DNA from: Mollicutes bacterium
GTDB taxonomy: Bacteria; Bacillota_I; Bacilli_A; Izemoplasmatales; Izemoplasmataceae
Direction: 5' to 3'
DNA length: 29,595 nt
Assembly (NCBI GenBank): GCA_003559585.1
Contig: PWKX01000038.1
Location: 1-29,595, forward strand
A program made the position numbers and the translations under genes. This document shows positions 1 through 7,560 of this stretch, one piece after another; the stretch's first letter is position 1; the number at the start of each line of letters is the position of its first letter. The notes below the pieces were generated by a model that did no database searches, was not told the DNA's origin, and saw only the letters and a program-made list of their open reading frames with translations.

Positions 1-2034
1 GCCGGTTCACAATCAGAAGTCACCTTTTTCAATTGCTTTGTCATGCCCTTTATTCACGATTCAAGAGGCGGCATCTCAGATCACCGTAAACAAGTCATGG
101 AAATCATGTCACGTGGTGGTGGGGTTGGAACAAACGGGTCAACCTTAAGACCTAAAAACGCGTTAGCCAAAGGTGTCAACGGTAAATCGAGTGGTTCAGT
201 GAGTTGGTTAAACGATTTATCGCAACTCACACATTTGGTTGAACAAGGTGGCTCAAGGCGCGGTGCACAAATGATTATGCTCGCTGATTGGCATCCTGAC
301 ATCATCGATTTCATCATTTCTAAAATGCAAAATCCGAAAATCCTTCAATTTTTACTTGATACCATCGATGAGCCATATATCAAAAAAGCGGCCAAAAACA
401 AACTAAAATTTATTCCTCTTAGTGAAGAGGAAACAGAAATTAACGAATACATCTTAGAAACCGCAAAAAAACAACCTGATAACTTTTCTAAAAAAATCGT
501 CGATACCGCATTTGAACGTTTAAACAAGGGCGGTCACTATGAAGTCAATGACCCTGAGTTTTTAAGTGGTGCCAACATTTCAGTAGCCATTACCAATGAT
601 TTCATGAAAGCCGTTGAAAATGACGAAGAATGGCCCTTAAGATTCCCAGACATCGATGTTTACGATGATGAAACCAAAGCCATATACGACAAAGAATGGG
701 TTAACGTTGGCGATGTTCGGGAATGGGAAAGCATGGGTTACGGCATTAAAGTTCATAAAAAAGTCAAAGCCAAAGATTTATGGAACTTAATCAACATCTG
801 TGCGACTTATTCAGCTGAACCAGGCATATTCTTTATCGATAACGCCAATCAAGCCACCAATGCCGTTGGTTATGATCAAAAAGTTGTATGTACCAACCCT
901 TGTGGTGAACAACCACTCGCCCCTTATTCGGTCTGTAACCTCGCGGCTTTAAACTTAGCCAATATGGTCGACCATGAGAAAAAAGATGTAGACTGGGACA
1001 AATTAGCCCAAACAATCAAAGTTGGCGTTCGTCTTCAAGACAACGTGATTGATAAAACCCATTACTTCCTAGATGAAAACGAAAAACAAGCATTAGGCGA
1101 AAGACGAATTGGTATGGGTGTGATGGGACTTCATGACTTGCTTATTTGGTGTAACCGTCGCTATGGTGCAAAAGACGGTTTACAATTTATTGATAAACTA
1201 TTTAAATTCATTGCCACTAAAGCGTATGAAACCAGCATTGAACTAGCCAAGGAAAAAGGGTCTTTTCCTTTCCTTGAAACACAAGAAAATCGTGAAAAAA
1301 TGTTGGAAAGCGGCTATATCCAAAGTATGCCAACTGATATCCAAGAAGGCATCAAAAAATATGGTATTAGAAACTCTCACTTACTCACAATCGCCCCCAC
1401 CGGTTCAACAGGTACGATGGTTGGTGTTTCCACTGGTTTAGAACCTTACTTCGCATTTTCATACTTTAGAAGCGGTAGATTGGGTCGTTTCATTGAAGTC
1501 AACGCCCCCATCGTTGATCAATACTTAACTGAATATAAGGGTTACACCAAAGATACCTTGCCAGAAACGTTCGTCAGTGCCATGGAACTTAGCCCTGAAG
1601 AACATGTCGATGTTCAATGTGCCATCCAACGCTGGGTAGACAGCTCAATTTCTAAAACCGTAAACGCCCCTAAGGGTTACACCGTTGAAGAAGTTGAACA
1701 AGTGTATAGACGTCTATACTACGGTGGTGCCAAAGGCGGGACTGTATACGTTGATGGGTCAAGAGATGCACAAGTCTTATCCTTAAGTAAAGACGAAGAT
1801 AAATCTCAACCAAAACAAACTGATATTAAAGATTTCGGACTTGATGTTGAAGAGGAAAAAACAAGCAACAAAAAAGAAACCAAAACCAAAGGTTTAAGAA
1901 GTGATAGACAAGATAGAAACATCGGCGTTGAAGCTGGTGATATTTGTCCAATTTGCTTAGAAGGTACCGTTGAAAATTTAGGCGGATGTCACACCTGTAC
2001 AAACTGTAACGCACAATTGAAATGCGGATTATAA
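1..2034 (+). CDS. nrdJ: Adenosylcobalamin-dependent (class II) ribonucleotide reductase, 5'-truncated by the window edge
   Basis: Reduces ribonucleotides to deoxyribonucleotides for DNA synthesis, using a B12-derived radical. The frame is open from base 1 (677 codons visible), so the true start lies outside the window. The motif NPCGEQPL has its Cys codon at 901-903, and a second Cys follows exactly 11 residues later (934-936). This matches the radical Cys and one redox Cys of class II enzymes. The probable partner redox Cys is in FNCFVMP (34-36). A phosphate-binding-like stretch APTGSTGTM lies near 1393-1420. After a Lys/Glu/Asp-rich linker the protein ends in a Cys-rich tail (CPIC from 1945, then CHTCTNC and a final CGL), as in B12-type reductases where the tail recycles the active-site disulfide. 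Compared with the compact class II core as I remember it, about 70 extra residues lie between FIISKM and GANISV (about 328-567). A terminator follows directly. Class II is favoured over class I by the motif spacing and the tail. Confidence 0.9.
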   Translation, partial: AGSQSEVTFFNCFVMPFIHDSRGGISDHRKQVMEIMSRGGGVGTNGSTLRPKNALAKGVNGKSSGSVSWLNDLSQLTHLVEQGGSRRGAQMIMLADWHPDIIDFIISKMQNPKILQFLLDTIDEPYIKKAAKNKLKFIPLSEEETEINEYILETAKKQPDNFSKKIVDTAFERLNKGGHYEVNDPEFLSGANISVAITNDFMKAVENDEEWPLRFPDIDVYDDETKAIYDKEWVNVGDVREWESMGYGIKVHKKVKAKDLWNLINICATYSAEPGIFFIDNANQATNAVGYDQKVVCTNPCGEQPLAPYSVCNLAALNLANMVDHEKKDVDWDKLAQTIKVGVRLQDNVIDKTHYFLDENEKQALGERRIGMGVMGLHDLLIWCNRRYGAKDGLQFIDKLFKFIATKAYETSIELAKEKGSFPFLETQENREKMLESGYIQSMPTDIQEGIKKYGIRNSHLLTIAPTGSTGTMVGVSTGLEPYFAFSYFRSGRLGRFIEVNAPIVDQYLTEYKGYTKDTLPETFVSAMELSPEEHVDVQCAIQRWVDSSISKTVNAPKGYTVEEVEQVYRRLYYGGAKGGTVYVDGSRDAQVLSLSKDEDKSQPKQTDIKDFGLDVEEEKTSNKKETKTKGLRSDRQDRNIGVEAGDICPICLEGTVENLGGCHTCTNCNAQLKCGL

Positions 2035-2035
2035 G

Positions 2036-2060
2036 CAGGGGTTTTTACCCCTGTTTTTTC
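2036..2060 (+). terminator. Rho-independent terminator of nrdJ
   Basis: Perfect stem CAGGGGT (2036-2042) with ACCCCTG (2047-2053), a four-T loop and a six-T tract at 2054-2059. It starts two bases after the nrdJ stop. Confidence 0.9.
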
Positions 2061-2064
2061 TTTA

Positions 2065-2094
2065 TATCACGCCCCATTCGTGATACCATATAAG
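2065..2094 (+). promoter_or_regulatory. Inverted repeat plus possible -10 box upstream of hflX
   Basis: TATCACG (2065-2071) and CGTGATA (2079-2085) form a perfect 7-bp inverted repeat with a 7-base spacer. A weak -10 candidate TATAAG (2089-2094) follows, and the place where a -35 box would sit is occupied by the left half-repeat. No T-tract follows, so this is not a terminator. It could be an operator or an activator site for hflX. The function is inferred from position only. Confidence 0.4.
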
Positions 2095-2110
2095 TGAAAG
2101 AGGTGATGAT

Positions 2111-3352
2111 ATGCTGAAAGCCATCGCAGTCGGAGTGGACCGGTATAAAGAAGGCATGCTTGGTTATTATTTAGATGAGATTAGAAATCTAGCCAAAGGC
2201 CTAAACATCGAAATCACTCAAACATTTGAACAAGACTATCGTTTAAGCACACCGTCTCTTAAAATTGGAAAAGGCAAGGCCGAAGAGATCAAAGCTTTTA
2301 AAGACGAAAACCCTGTAGATTACATCATTTTTAATGATGAATTAACCAATTCGCAAATCAGAAACTTAGAAGCCATTTTTGCGTGTCCTGTCATCGATAG
2401 AACACTACTTATTTTAGATATTTTCGCTAAAAGAGCCAAGACAAAAGAAGCCATGTTACAAGTTGAAATTGCACAACTAAACTACTTAAAACCACGATTG
2501 AGTGCCCTAAGAGATTCCTTTGAACAACAACAAGGTGGCATCGGTCAAAAAGGACCCGGTGAGAAGAAACTAGAACTAGACAGACGAAAAATTGATCGCG
2601 AGTTAAAACAGTTAAACAAACAACTAAAGGCGATTGTACGTGTTAGAAAAACAGGTAGAAAAGCCCGTAACCGTGGTGGCATTAAAAATGTGGCGATTGT
2701 TGGTTATACCAACTCTGGTAAAAGCACCCTTTTAAACACATTATCTGATCTATCTAAGTCACAAAAAGACTATCAAAACACCGTTAAAGACCAGTTATTT
2801 GCAACCCTAGAAACAAGCACTAGACGCATTGAAATCAAAGATAATAAGCCTTTCACACTAACCGATACCATCGGTTTTATCTCTTCACTTCCTCATGAGC
2901 TAATCGATTCTTTTAAAGCAACTTTAGAAGAAATCAAAGAAGCAGACTTACTGCTTCACGTGATTGACTTCTCACACCCCTACTACTTAGATCAAATCGC
3001 AACGACCAACCAAGTGTTGGAAGACATTGGGGTTGACGATGTTGACATGCTTTATGTTTTTAACAAAATCGATTTAACAAGTGAAATATTGCCTTCTAGT
3101 TATACCCCTGCTGTGAAAATATCACTGAAAGAGCACCTGAACATCGATCAACTGTTAAACAATATTACCCATCATCTATTTAAACACGATGTGGTGACAC
3201 ATTACCTAATACCACAAGAAAAAGGTGACATCATTCACATCTTAAATCAACATGCCGATATCATAGAAACATCCTATGTAGATAATAACGTCAAAATTAA
3301 AGCCAGGGTTGATTTAAAGCTCAAAAACAAACTGAAAGCCTATGAAATATAA
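2111..3352 (+). CDS. hflX: Ribosome-associated GTPase HflX
   Basis: A 413-residue GTPase of the HflX family, which binds the large ribosomal subunit and splits or rescues stalled ribosomes. An N-terminal HflX domain carries the family block IGQKGPGEKKLELDRR (about 144-159) and a basic coiled linker. The G domain then has G1 GYTNSGKST (198-206), G3 DTIGF (252-256) and G4 NKID (318-321). The ATG at 2111 has the Shine-Dalgarno motif AGAGGTG just upstream. The gene stands alone between the nrdJ terminator and a shared terminator with the convergent reductase gene. It is transcribed toward the origin, unlike most genes in this arm. The inverted repeat upstream hints at regulation. The length is normal for the family. 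Confidence 0.95.
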   Translation: MLKAIAVGVDRYKEGMLGYYLDEIRNLAKGLNIEITQTFEQDYRLSTPSLKIGKGKAEEIKAFKDENPVDYIIFNDELTNSQIRNLEAIFACPVIDRTLLILDIFAKRAKTKEAMLQVEIAQLNYLKPRLSALRDSFEQQQGGIGQKGPGEKKLELDRRKIDRELKQLNKQLKAIVRVRKTGRKARNRGGIKNVAIVGYTNSGKSTLLNTLSDLSKSQKDYQNTVKDQLFATLETSTRRIEIKDNKPFTLTDTIGFISSLPHELIDSFKATLEEIKEADLLLHVIDFSHPYYLDQIATTNQVLEDIGVDDVDMLYVFNKIDLTSEILPSSYTPAVKISLKEHLNIDQLLNNITHHLFKHDVVTHYLIPQEKGDIIHILNQHADIIETSYVDNNVKIKARVDLKLKNKLKAYEI

Positions 3353-3395
3353 AAAAAGACCTCCATACTAACACATTAAGTGTGGAGGTCTTTCA
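3353..3395. terminator. Bidirectional terminator between hflX and the aldo/keto reductase gene
   Basis: AGACCTCCATACT (3357-3369) pairs with AGTGTGGAGGTCT (3379-3391), with one T.G pair. An A-run precedes it, giving a T-tract for the minus strand, and a short T-run follows. It lies between two convergent stop codons. Confidence 0.85.
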
Positions 3396-3396
3396 T

Positions 3397-4218
3397 TTAT
3401 CTTGGATCCTCATCAACGGCATCCAACAATGCCATATCTTGAGGTTCGATTGTGAAATCAAGCGTTAAGTTTTCTATCATTCTTTGTTTATGCGCTGACT
3501 TTGGTAAGGGTAAGGTCCCTTTTTGCAGTAAGTAACGCAAACATATCTGTGCTGGTGTTTGCTTATATTGCTTGGCAACCTGGTTTATCGTGGGGTTATC
3601 TAGTAAATGTCCGACGCCTAAGGGTGAATAGGCTTCAATTAAAATGCCTTTTTGATGACAAAACTCAATCACTTCCTGCGGTTTTAGACCAATGAAGTAA
3701 GCAATTTGATTAACTTGTGGGATGATTGTTGTATTATCTAAAATGTTTTGTGTATCTTCAACATCAAAATTAGAAATACCAATGGCTTTTACTTTGCCTT
3801 CGTTATACAACGTTTCCATGGCTTTATAACTTTCAATATTGCCTTCTTTATAACGATTCGTTCGATCTGTACCTGACCAGGGAGCATGAATTAAAAACAA
3901 ATCAATGTAGTCAACTTGTAGTTTCTTTAAACTCTCATGAAACGCATCGATGGTTCCTTGATAATCCTTAACCTTCGTGGCTAATTTTGTGGTGATAAAA
4001 ATCTCTTCTCTAGGGATTGATGAATCCTTTACAGCTTGGCCAACACTCTCTTCATTCCAATATGTTTGAGCGGTGTCGATGTGTCGATAACCGACTTTTA
4101 AAGCGTTAAGAACACTATCATAAGTTTCTTTACCTGCTTGTAGTTGCCATGTTCCGAAGCCGACTTTAGGAATGTTGAGTCCGTTGTTTAATGTGTAATA
4201 ATTTTGTGTGATCGCCAT
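3397..4218 (-). CDS. Aldo/keto reductase
   Basis: An NAD(P)H-dependent oxidoreductase of the aldo/keto reductase superfamily (single TIM barrel, cytosolic) that reduces aldehydes or ketones. The substrate cannot be told from sequence. The catalytic tetrad is complete: Asp48 and Tyr53 (in DTAQTYWNE), Lys78 (ITTKLA) and His111 (FLIHAPW). The C-terminal cofactor region has LPLPKS. The start is placed at the ATG at 4218 because GAGGTG lies six bases upstream. The longer frame from 4227 begins with a GTG that is part of that ribosome-binding site. The product is 273 residues, normal for the family. It has its own extended -10 promoter and is monocistronic. It resembles the 2,5-diketo-gluconate/glyoxal reductase group of Bacillota. 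Confidence 0.92.
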   Translation of the reverse strand: MAITQNYYTLNNGLNIPKVGFGTWQLQAGKETYDSVLNALKVGYRHIDTAQTYWNEESVGQAVKDSSIPREEIFITTKLATKVKDYQGTIDAFHESLKKLQVDYIDLFLIHAPWSGTDRTNRYKEGNIESYKAMETLYNEGKVKAIGISNFDVEDTQNILDNTTIIPQVNQIAYFIGLKPQEVIEFCHQKGILIEAYSPLGVGHLLDNPTINQVAKQYKQTPAQICLRYLLQKGTLPLPKSAHKQRMIENLTLDFTIEPQDMALLDAVDEDPR

Positions 4219-4253
4219 ACATGTCACCTCATTTTTTGAATTAATGTACTTTC

Positions 4254-4262
4254 ATTATACCA
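4254..4262 (-). promoter_or_regulatory. Extended -10 promoter of the aldo/keto reductase gene
   Basis: Reading the minus strand, TGGTATAAT is a consensus extended -10 box about 35 bases before the start. No good -35 box is visible. It directly abuts the prs terminator. Confidence 0.65.
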
Positions 4263-4310
4263 TAAGAAAATCCCCTTAACGTGTCTGTTTCAAAACATCG
4301 TTAAGGGGAT
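4263..4310 (-). terminator. Rho-independent terminator of prs
   Basis: A 12-bp perfect stem: ATCCCCTTAACG (4270-4281) with CGTTAAGGGGAT (4299-4310). On the minus strand it is followed by TTTTCTTA. It lies just downstream of the prs stop. Confidence 0.85.
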
Positions 4311-4326
4311 GGTTTACATTATATGG

Positions 4327-5301
4327 TTATGATGATTTGGTTTCTTTAGTTTCAAACAAACGACTTAGCGGTTTATCCATGATGATGTTTAATATCCCTT
4401 GTCCGAGTAATGGTGCCACACTTAATTGTAAAATTTTTGGTGATTGTTTGTCTTCTGTTAGTTCAATCGTGTTTGTACAAACAAGTTCTTCAATCGCACT
4501 AGCGTTGATGCGCTCTATCGCTGGGTGTGAAAAAACTGGATGTGTACACGCGGCATAAACTTTTTTCGCACCAGCAGCTTTTAATGCATGCGATGCCGAT
4601 GTGATGGTCCCAGCTGTGTCAATTAAATCATCAATGATGATGGCGTGTTTACCAGCAACATCACCGACAATGCCCATCATTTCAACTTCATTGTCTTTTG
4701 GACGACTTTTATCAATGATTGCAATGGGTGCATTTAAGGCATTCCCCATTTTTCTAGCTCTCACGGCCCCACCATGGTCTGGTGAAACAATAACAACGTC
4801 TTCACCTTCACACTTTTTGGAAAAGTAATCAACCAAAATAGGCATCGCAACGAAATTATCGATTGGGATATCAAAGAACCCTTGAATTTGACCAGCGTGT
4901 AAGTCCATCGAAATCACACGAGATGCACCCGCTGTTTCCAATAGATTTGCGACGAGCTTTGCAGAAATGGGTTGACGTGATGCGCTTTTACGATCTTGAC
5001 GTGAATACCCATAATAAGGCATCAGTACGTTGACACTTTTTGCAGATGCACGCTTAACCGCATCTATCATAATCAGTAGTTCCATGATATTCTCATTCAC
5101 CGGAGGGTGTGTTGGTTGAATGATGAATACGTGATGTCCTCTAACTGTTTCTTCAATGTTGACACCAATCTCTCCATCTGCGAAACGTTTAACCTCACAG
5201 TTAGACAGTGGCAATTTTGCATACTCTGAAATTTCTTTAGCCAATTTTCGGTTGGCGCTTAAACTAAACAACTTGACTTTATGACCATCTAATGTCGCCA
5301 T
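4327..5301 (-). CDS. prs: Ribose-phosphate pyrophosphokinase (PRPP synthetase)
   Basis: Makes 5-phosphoribosyl diphosphate from ribose-5-phosphate and ATP for purine, pyrimidine and NAD synthesis. Visible family blocks are the flexible loop YYGYSRQDRK, the regulatory and dimer segment DLHAGQIQGFFDIP, DHGGAVRAR, and the PRPP-binding loop IIDDLIDTAGT near the C-terminus. The start is uncertain. The ATG at 5301 (MATLDGHK) gives the usual N-terminus and 324 residues, but the only strong Shine-Dalgarno motif, GGAGG, is 14 bases upstream. A longer frame from the ATG at 5325 would put GGAGG inside the gene and has no site of its own. In Bacillus the order spoVG-glmU-prs is conserved. Here spoVG is directly upstream and glmU is missing. 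The gene has its own -10 box and terminator. Confidence 0.96.
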   Translation of the reverse strand: MATLDGHKVKLFSLSANRKLAKEISEYAKLPLSNCEVKRFADGEIGVNIEETVRGHHVFIIQPTHPPVNENIMELLIMIDAVKRASAKSVNVLMPYYGYSRQDRKSASRQPISAKLVANLLETAGASRVISMDLHAGQIQGFFDIPIDNFVAMPILVDYFSKKCEGEDVVIVSPDHGGAVRARKMGNALNAPIAIIDKSRPKDNEVEMMGIVGDVAGKHAIIIDDLIDTAGTITSASHALKAAGAKKVYAACTHPVFSHPAIERINASAIEELVCTNTIELTEDKQSPKILQLSVAPLLGQGILNIIMDKPLSRLFETKETKSS

Positions 5302-5339
5302 TATACTCTTCAAAACCTCCATCATATATTTACAATTTC

Positions 5340-5345
5340 ATTATA
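5340..5345 (-). promoter_or_regulatory. Probable -10 box for prs
   Basis: TATAAT on the minus strand, about 39 bases upstream of the prs start and just after the spoVG terminator. No convincing -35 box or TGn extension is visible. Confidence 0.5.
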
Positions 5346-5357
5346 ACTTAAAGCAGA

Positions 5358-5388
5358 CAAAAATAAAATGCAACTTTTGAAAGTTGCA
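5358..5388 (-). terminator. Rho-independent terminator of spoVG
   Basis: TGCAACTT (5369-5376) pairs with AAGTTGCA (5381-5388) around a four-base loop. On the minus strand the hairpin is followed by TTTTATTTTT. It lies 24 bases after the spoVG stop. Confidence 0.85.
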
Positions 5389-5412
5389 CTTTAAATGTTA
5401 AACGGATAAAGC

Positions 5413-5724
5413 TTATTCCGCTTCAGCATCAGCTGAGTCAGAACTAGCTTCTTTTGCTTCTTCATTCATATCTTCAAGGTTGTTAAAGGCTTCGATCACG
5501 ACGCCTTCGATACGGTTTCTGGTTTCTTGATTGATTGGATGTGCGACATCTTTAAACTCACCATTAGGCATTTTGCGTGAAGGCATCGCCACAAACAAAC
5601 CATCCTTACCATCAATAATTCTTAACTCATGAACCACGAAACAATCATCAATAGTAATCGCCGCAATGGCTTTAAGGCGGTTATCACTATTAAGTTTTTT
5701 GACTCGAACATCTGTAATTTCCAT
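5413..5724 (-). CDS. spoVG: SpoVG family regulator
   Basis: A small, highly conserved protein that binds DNA or RNA. It is named for a spore-cortex phenotype in Bacillus but is widespread in non-spore-formers as a global regulator. The sequence matches the family closely along its length: MEITDVRVKKLN at the start, then VVHELRIIDGKDGLFVAMPS and DVAHPINQETR. The last 15-20 residues are acidic and variable, as usual. The start at the second ATG (5724) gives 103 residues and the family N-terminus MEITDV. The frame extends to 5739, but the GGGGTGG ribosome-binding motif lies inside that extension. A consensus promoter sits upstream and a terminator downstream, so it can be expressed alone. Synteny with ispE and prs is as in Bacillus. 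Its target here is unknown. Confidence 0.95.
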   Translation of the reverse strand: MEITDVRVKKLNSDNRLKAIAAITIDDCFVVHELRIIDGKDGLFVAMPSRKMPNGEFKDVAHPINQETRNRIEGVVIEAFNNLEDMNEEAKEASSDSADAEAE

Positions 5725-5768
5725 CATTCCACCCCGCATTATTTGAGTAATCCTATTTTATAGTGTGA

Positions 5769-5797
5769 ATTATAACACATGAATAAAGCGTTTTCAA
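5769..5797 (-). promoter_or_regulatory. SigA-type promoter of spoVG
   Basis: TTGAAA (5792-5797), a 17-base spacer and TATAAT (5769-5774) on the minus strand: close to the full consensus. It starts just downstream of the ispE stop. Confidence 0.85.
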
Positions 5798-5826
5798 ATA
5801 TTTTTAAACAAATGTGCTCGGCTTGA

Positions 5827-6666
5827 CTACGTTATTTTCGTTAGATTCACTTGATAATCTGATCTATATTTGTTGTTGAGTCGATCTAAATCTTGTTTGT
5901 TTTCAGATAAAACAAAAACCGTTGGACCTGTCCCACTCATTAACACAGAAGAGACCCCTTCTTTAAGCACATCGTCTTTTAATTGCTTAATTTCAGGAAA
6001 TTTCTTAAAGCTAATCGGTTCTAATGCATTAAACAATGACTGCATTAACAATGGCTTATTACAATTATAAATCGCATTAGAAATGTTTGTGATTTTTTGA
6101 TGTTCAAGATCAGCCACATTAACAAGATTGAAAATAGCCTTTGTGCTAACATGAACCTTTGGTGTGATGAGCAAAATAGGCATGTTTAATTTCTTGTTTA
6201 AGAAAACAAGTGATTCGCCTTTCCCTCTTGCAATACAAAGTTTATTGTGGACGCAAAACGGAATATCAGCGCCAAAGCGCTCTCCAATTTCAGCCAGCAA
6301 ATCCAAGTTAAGTTTTAACTTAAATAGTTTATTTAAGCCTCTTAATGTCGCCGCGGCATCTGCGCTTCCACCAGCCAACCCGGCTGCAATTGGAATATTT
6401 TTCTCTAATTCAATGCGTACACCTTTGTTGATGTTATAAGTCTCCAGTATAAAAGCCGCAATTTTATAAATTAAATTATCCTCAGGTTCATCGGTAACAT
6501 GTATGTTTGTTATGACTTCAATGCGGCGCTCCTCAAGCATAGTAAACGTTAAGACATCATGCAATGCAAGCGGGGCCATGATCGTTTCAAGATTATGGTA
6601 ATTGTCTAATCTTTTCCCCACAACATCCAAAAATAGATTCACCTTTGCAAATGCTTTTTCTTTCAT
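5827..6666 (-). CDS. ispE: 4-diphosphocytidyl-2-C-methyl-D-erythritol kinase (MEP isoprenoid pathway)
   Basis: A GHMP-family kinase that phosphorylates CDP-methylerythritol in the non-mevalonate isoprenoid pathway. Motif 1 is AKVNLFLDVVGKR with YHNLETIM. The glycine-rich ATP loop is PIAAGLAGGSADAAATL. The catalytic Asp lies in GADIPFC, and motif 3 is VLMSGTGPTVFVL near the C-terminus. The start is the ATG at 6666: GAGGTG lies six bases upstream, and the longer frame from 6675 starts with the GTG of that site. The product is 279 residues, normal for the family. It follows rsmA after 36 bases that contain a perfect 10-bp inverted repeat and has no promoter of its own that I can see. It is probably transcribed with the upstream genes. 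Its presence implies isoprenoid synthesis by the MEP route, although the other pathway genes are not in the window. Confidence 0.95.
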   Translation of the reverse strand: MKEKAFAKVNLFLDVVGKRLDNYHNLETIMAPLALHDVLTFTMLEERRIEVITNIHVTDEPEDNLIYKIAAFILETYNINKGVRIELEKNIPIAAGLAGGSADAAATLRGLNKLFKLKLNLDLLAEIGERFGADIPFCVHNKLCIARGKGESLVFLNKKLNMPILLITPKVHVSTKAIFNLVNVADLEHQKITNISNAIYNCNKPLLMQSLFNALEPISFKKFPEIKQLKDDVLKEGVSSVLMSGTGPTVFVLSENKQDLDRLNNKYRSDYQVNLTKIT

Positions 6667-6683
6667 ACAAAACACCTCTTTTC

Positions 6684-6707
6684 TTTAAGTTCCAAATGGA
6701 ACTTAAA
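6684..6707. repeat. Perfect inverted repeat between rsmA and ispE
   Basis: TTTAAGTTCC (6684-6693) and GGAACTTAAA (6698-6707) form a 10-bp perfect hairpin with a four-base loop. It overlaps the rsmA stop codon and lies about 10 bases before the ispE ribosome-binding site. There is no T-tract, so it is not a standard terminator. It may be an RNA hairpin affecting processing or ispE translation, or an operator. Confidence 0.6.
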
Positions 6708-7560
6708 AGAAATCTTGTCTTATTCTCTCACTGATATTCATCAGTGTTTGAACACCTAAGGCCTCAGCTCTAATGGTCGCCTGGATGTCTAGCGATGACA
6801 ACATATGCTTTAATACCTCTTTTTCAATGAAATAAGCTTGATGAAGGTTGTTGATCAATGTTTTGCGTTTTTGTCGGAACGCCTCTTTGATAAAATCAAA
6901 GAAAAATGGTTCATCAATTCGAGGTCTATCCCGCTTAATCTCTAACCTAATCACCGCACTATCGACATTCGGTGGTGGCATAAAAACTGTACGATTGACT
7001 TTAAACTCAAAGGTACTAAGTGTTTTATAATGCATCAACACACTTAAAGCATTATAATCTTTAGTGCCCTTTGAAGCCGTAAGCCGTTTTGCCACTTCAA
7101 ACTGTGTCATGAGTGTCAACACATCAATTTTGTCGGACTCTTCTAAACATTTAAACAAAATAGGCGTGGTGATATAGTAAGGTAAATTAGCCACCACCAC
7201 CACACGGTCTTCTCGGTCGAAATACGTATTAATATCATCATCAAGCTGTCTTTTTAAAACATCATCATGGATAAGCGTAATATTAGATTCACCCTTAAAC
7301 AAGGTTTTTAATGGTTTAATTAGGTCGTCGTCAATTTCATAGGCTAACACGTGTTTAGCTTGTTTAGCCAGTCGCATGGTCATGCTGCCAAGTCCAGGAC
7401 CAATTTCGATCACTGAGGTTTGTTTGTCTATCATAGCACTATCAACAATTTTATTAATGACGTTGTCATCAATTAGAAAATTCTGTCCGAATTTCTTTTT
7501 TATGTGTAGTTTATGATCCTTCAACATCATTTTTGTGTGTTGATGGCTTGATTCACCCAT
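6703..7560 (-). CDS. rsmA: 16S rRNA dimethyladenosine transferase (KsgA)
   Basis: Dimethylates two adjacent adenosines in the 3' hairpin of 16S rRNA during small-subunit assembly, using S-adenosylmethionine. Family features are KKFGQNFLID near the start, SAM motif I EIGPGLGSMT, the catalytic motif NLPYYITTP, and FIKEAFRQKRKTLINNL toward the C-terminus. The 285 residues match the family. The start at 7560 is supported by GAGGTG five bases upstream. An alternative ATG at 7530 overlaps the rnmV stop as ATGA but lacks a ribosome-binding site. Either way the gene overlaps the 3' end of rnmV, so translation is probably coupled. The pairing rnmV-rsmA is widely conserved in Bacillota. Confidence 0.96.
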   Translation of the reverse strand: MGESSHQHTKMMLKDHKLHIKKKFGQNFLIDDNVINKIVDSAMIDKQTSVIEIGPGLGSMTMRLAKQAKHVLAYEIDDDLIKPLKTLFKGESNITLIHDDVLKRQLDDDINTYFDREDRVVVVANLPYYITTPILFKCLEESDKIDVLTLMTQFEVAKRLTASKGTKDYNALSVLMHYKTLSTFEFKVNRTVFMPPPNVDSAVIRLEIKRDRPRIDEPFFFDFIKEAFRQKRKTLINNLHQAYFIEKEVLKHMLSSLDIQATIRAEALGVQTLMNISERIRQDFF

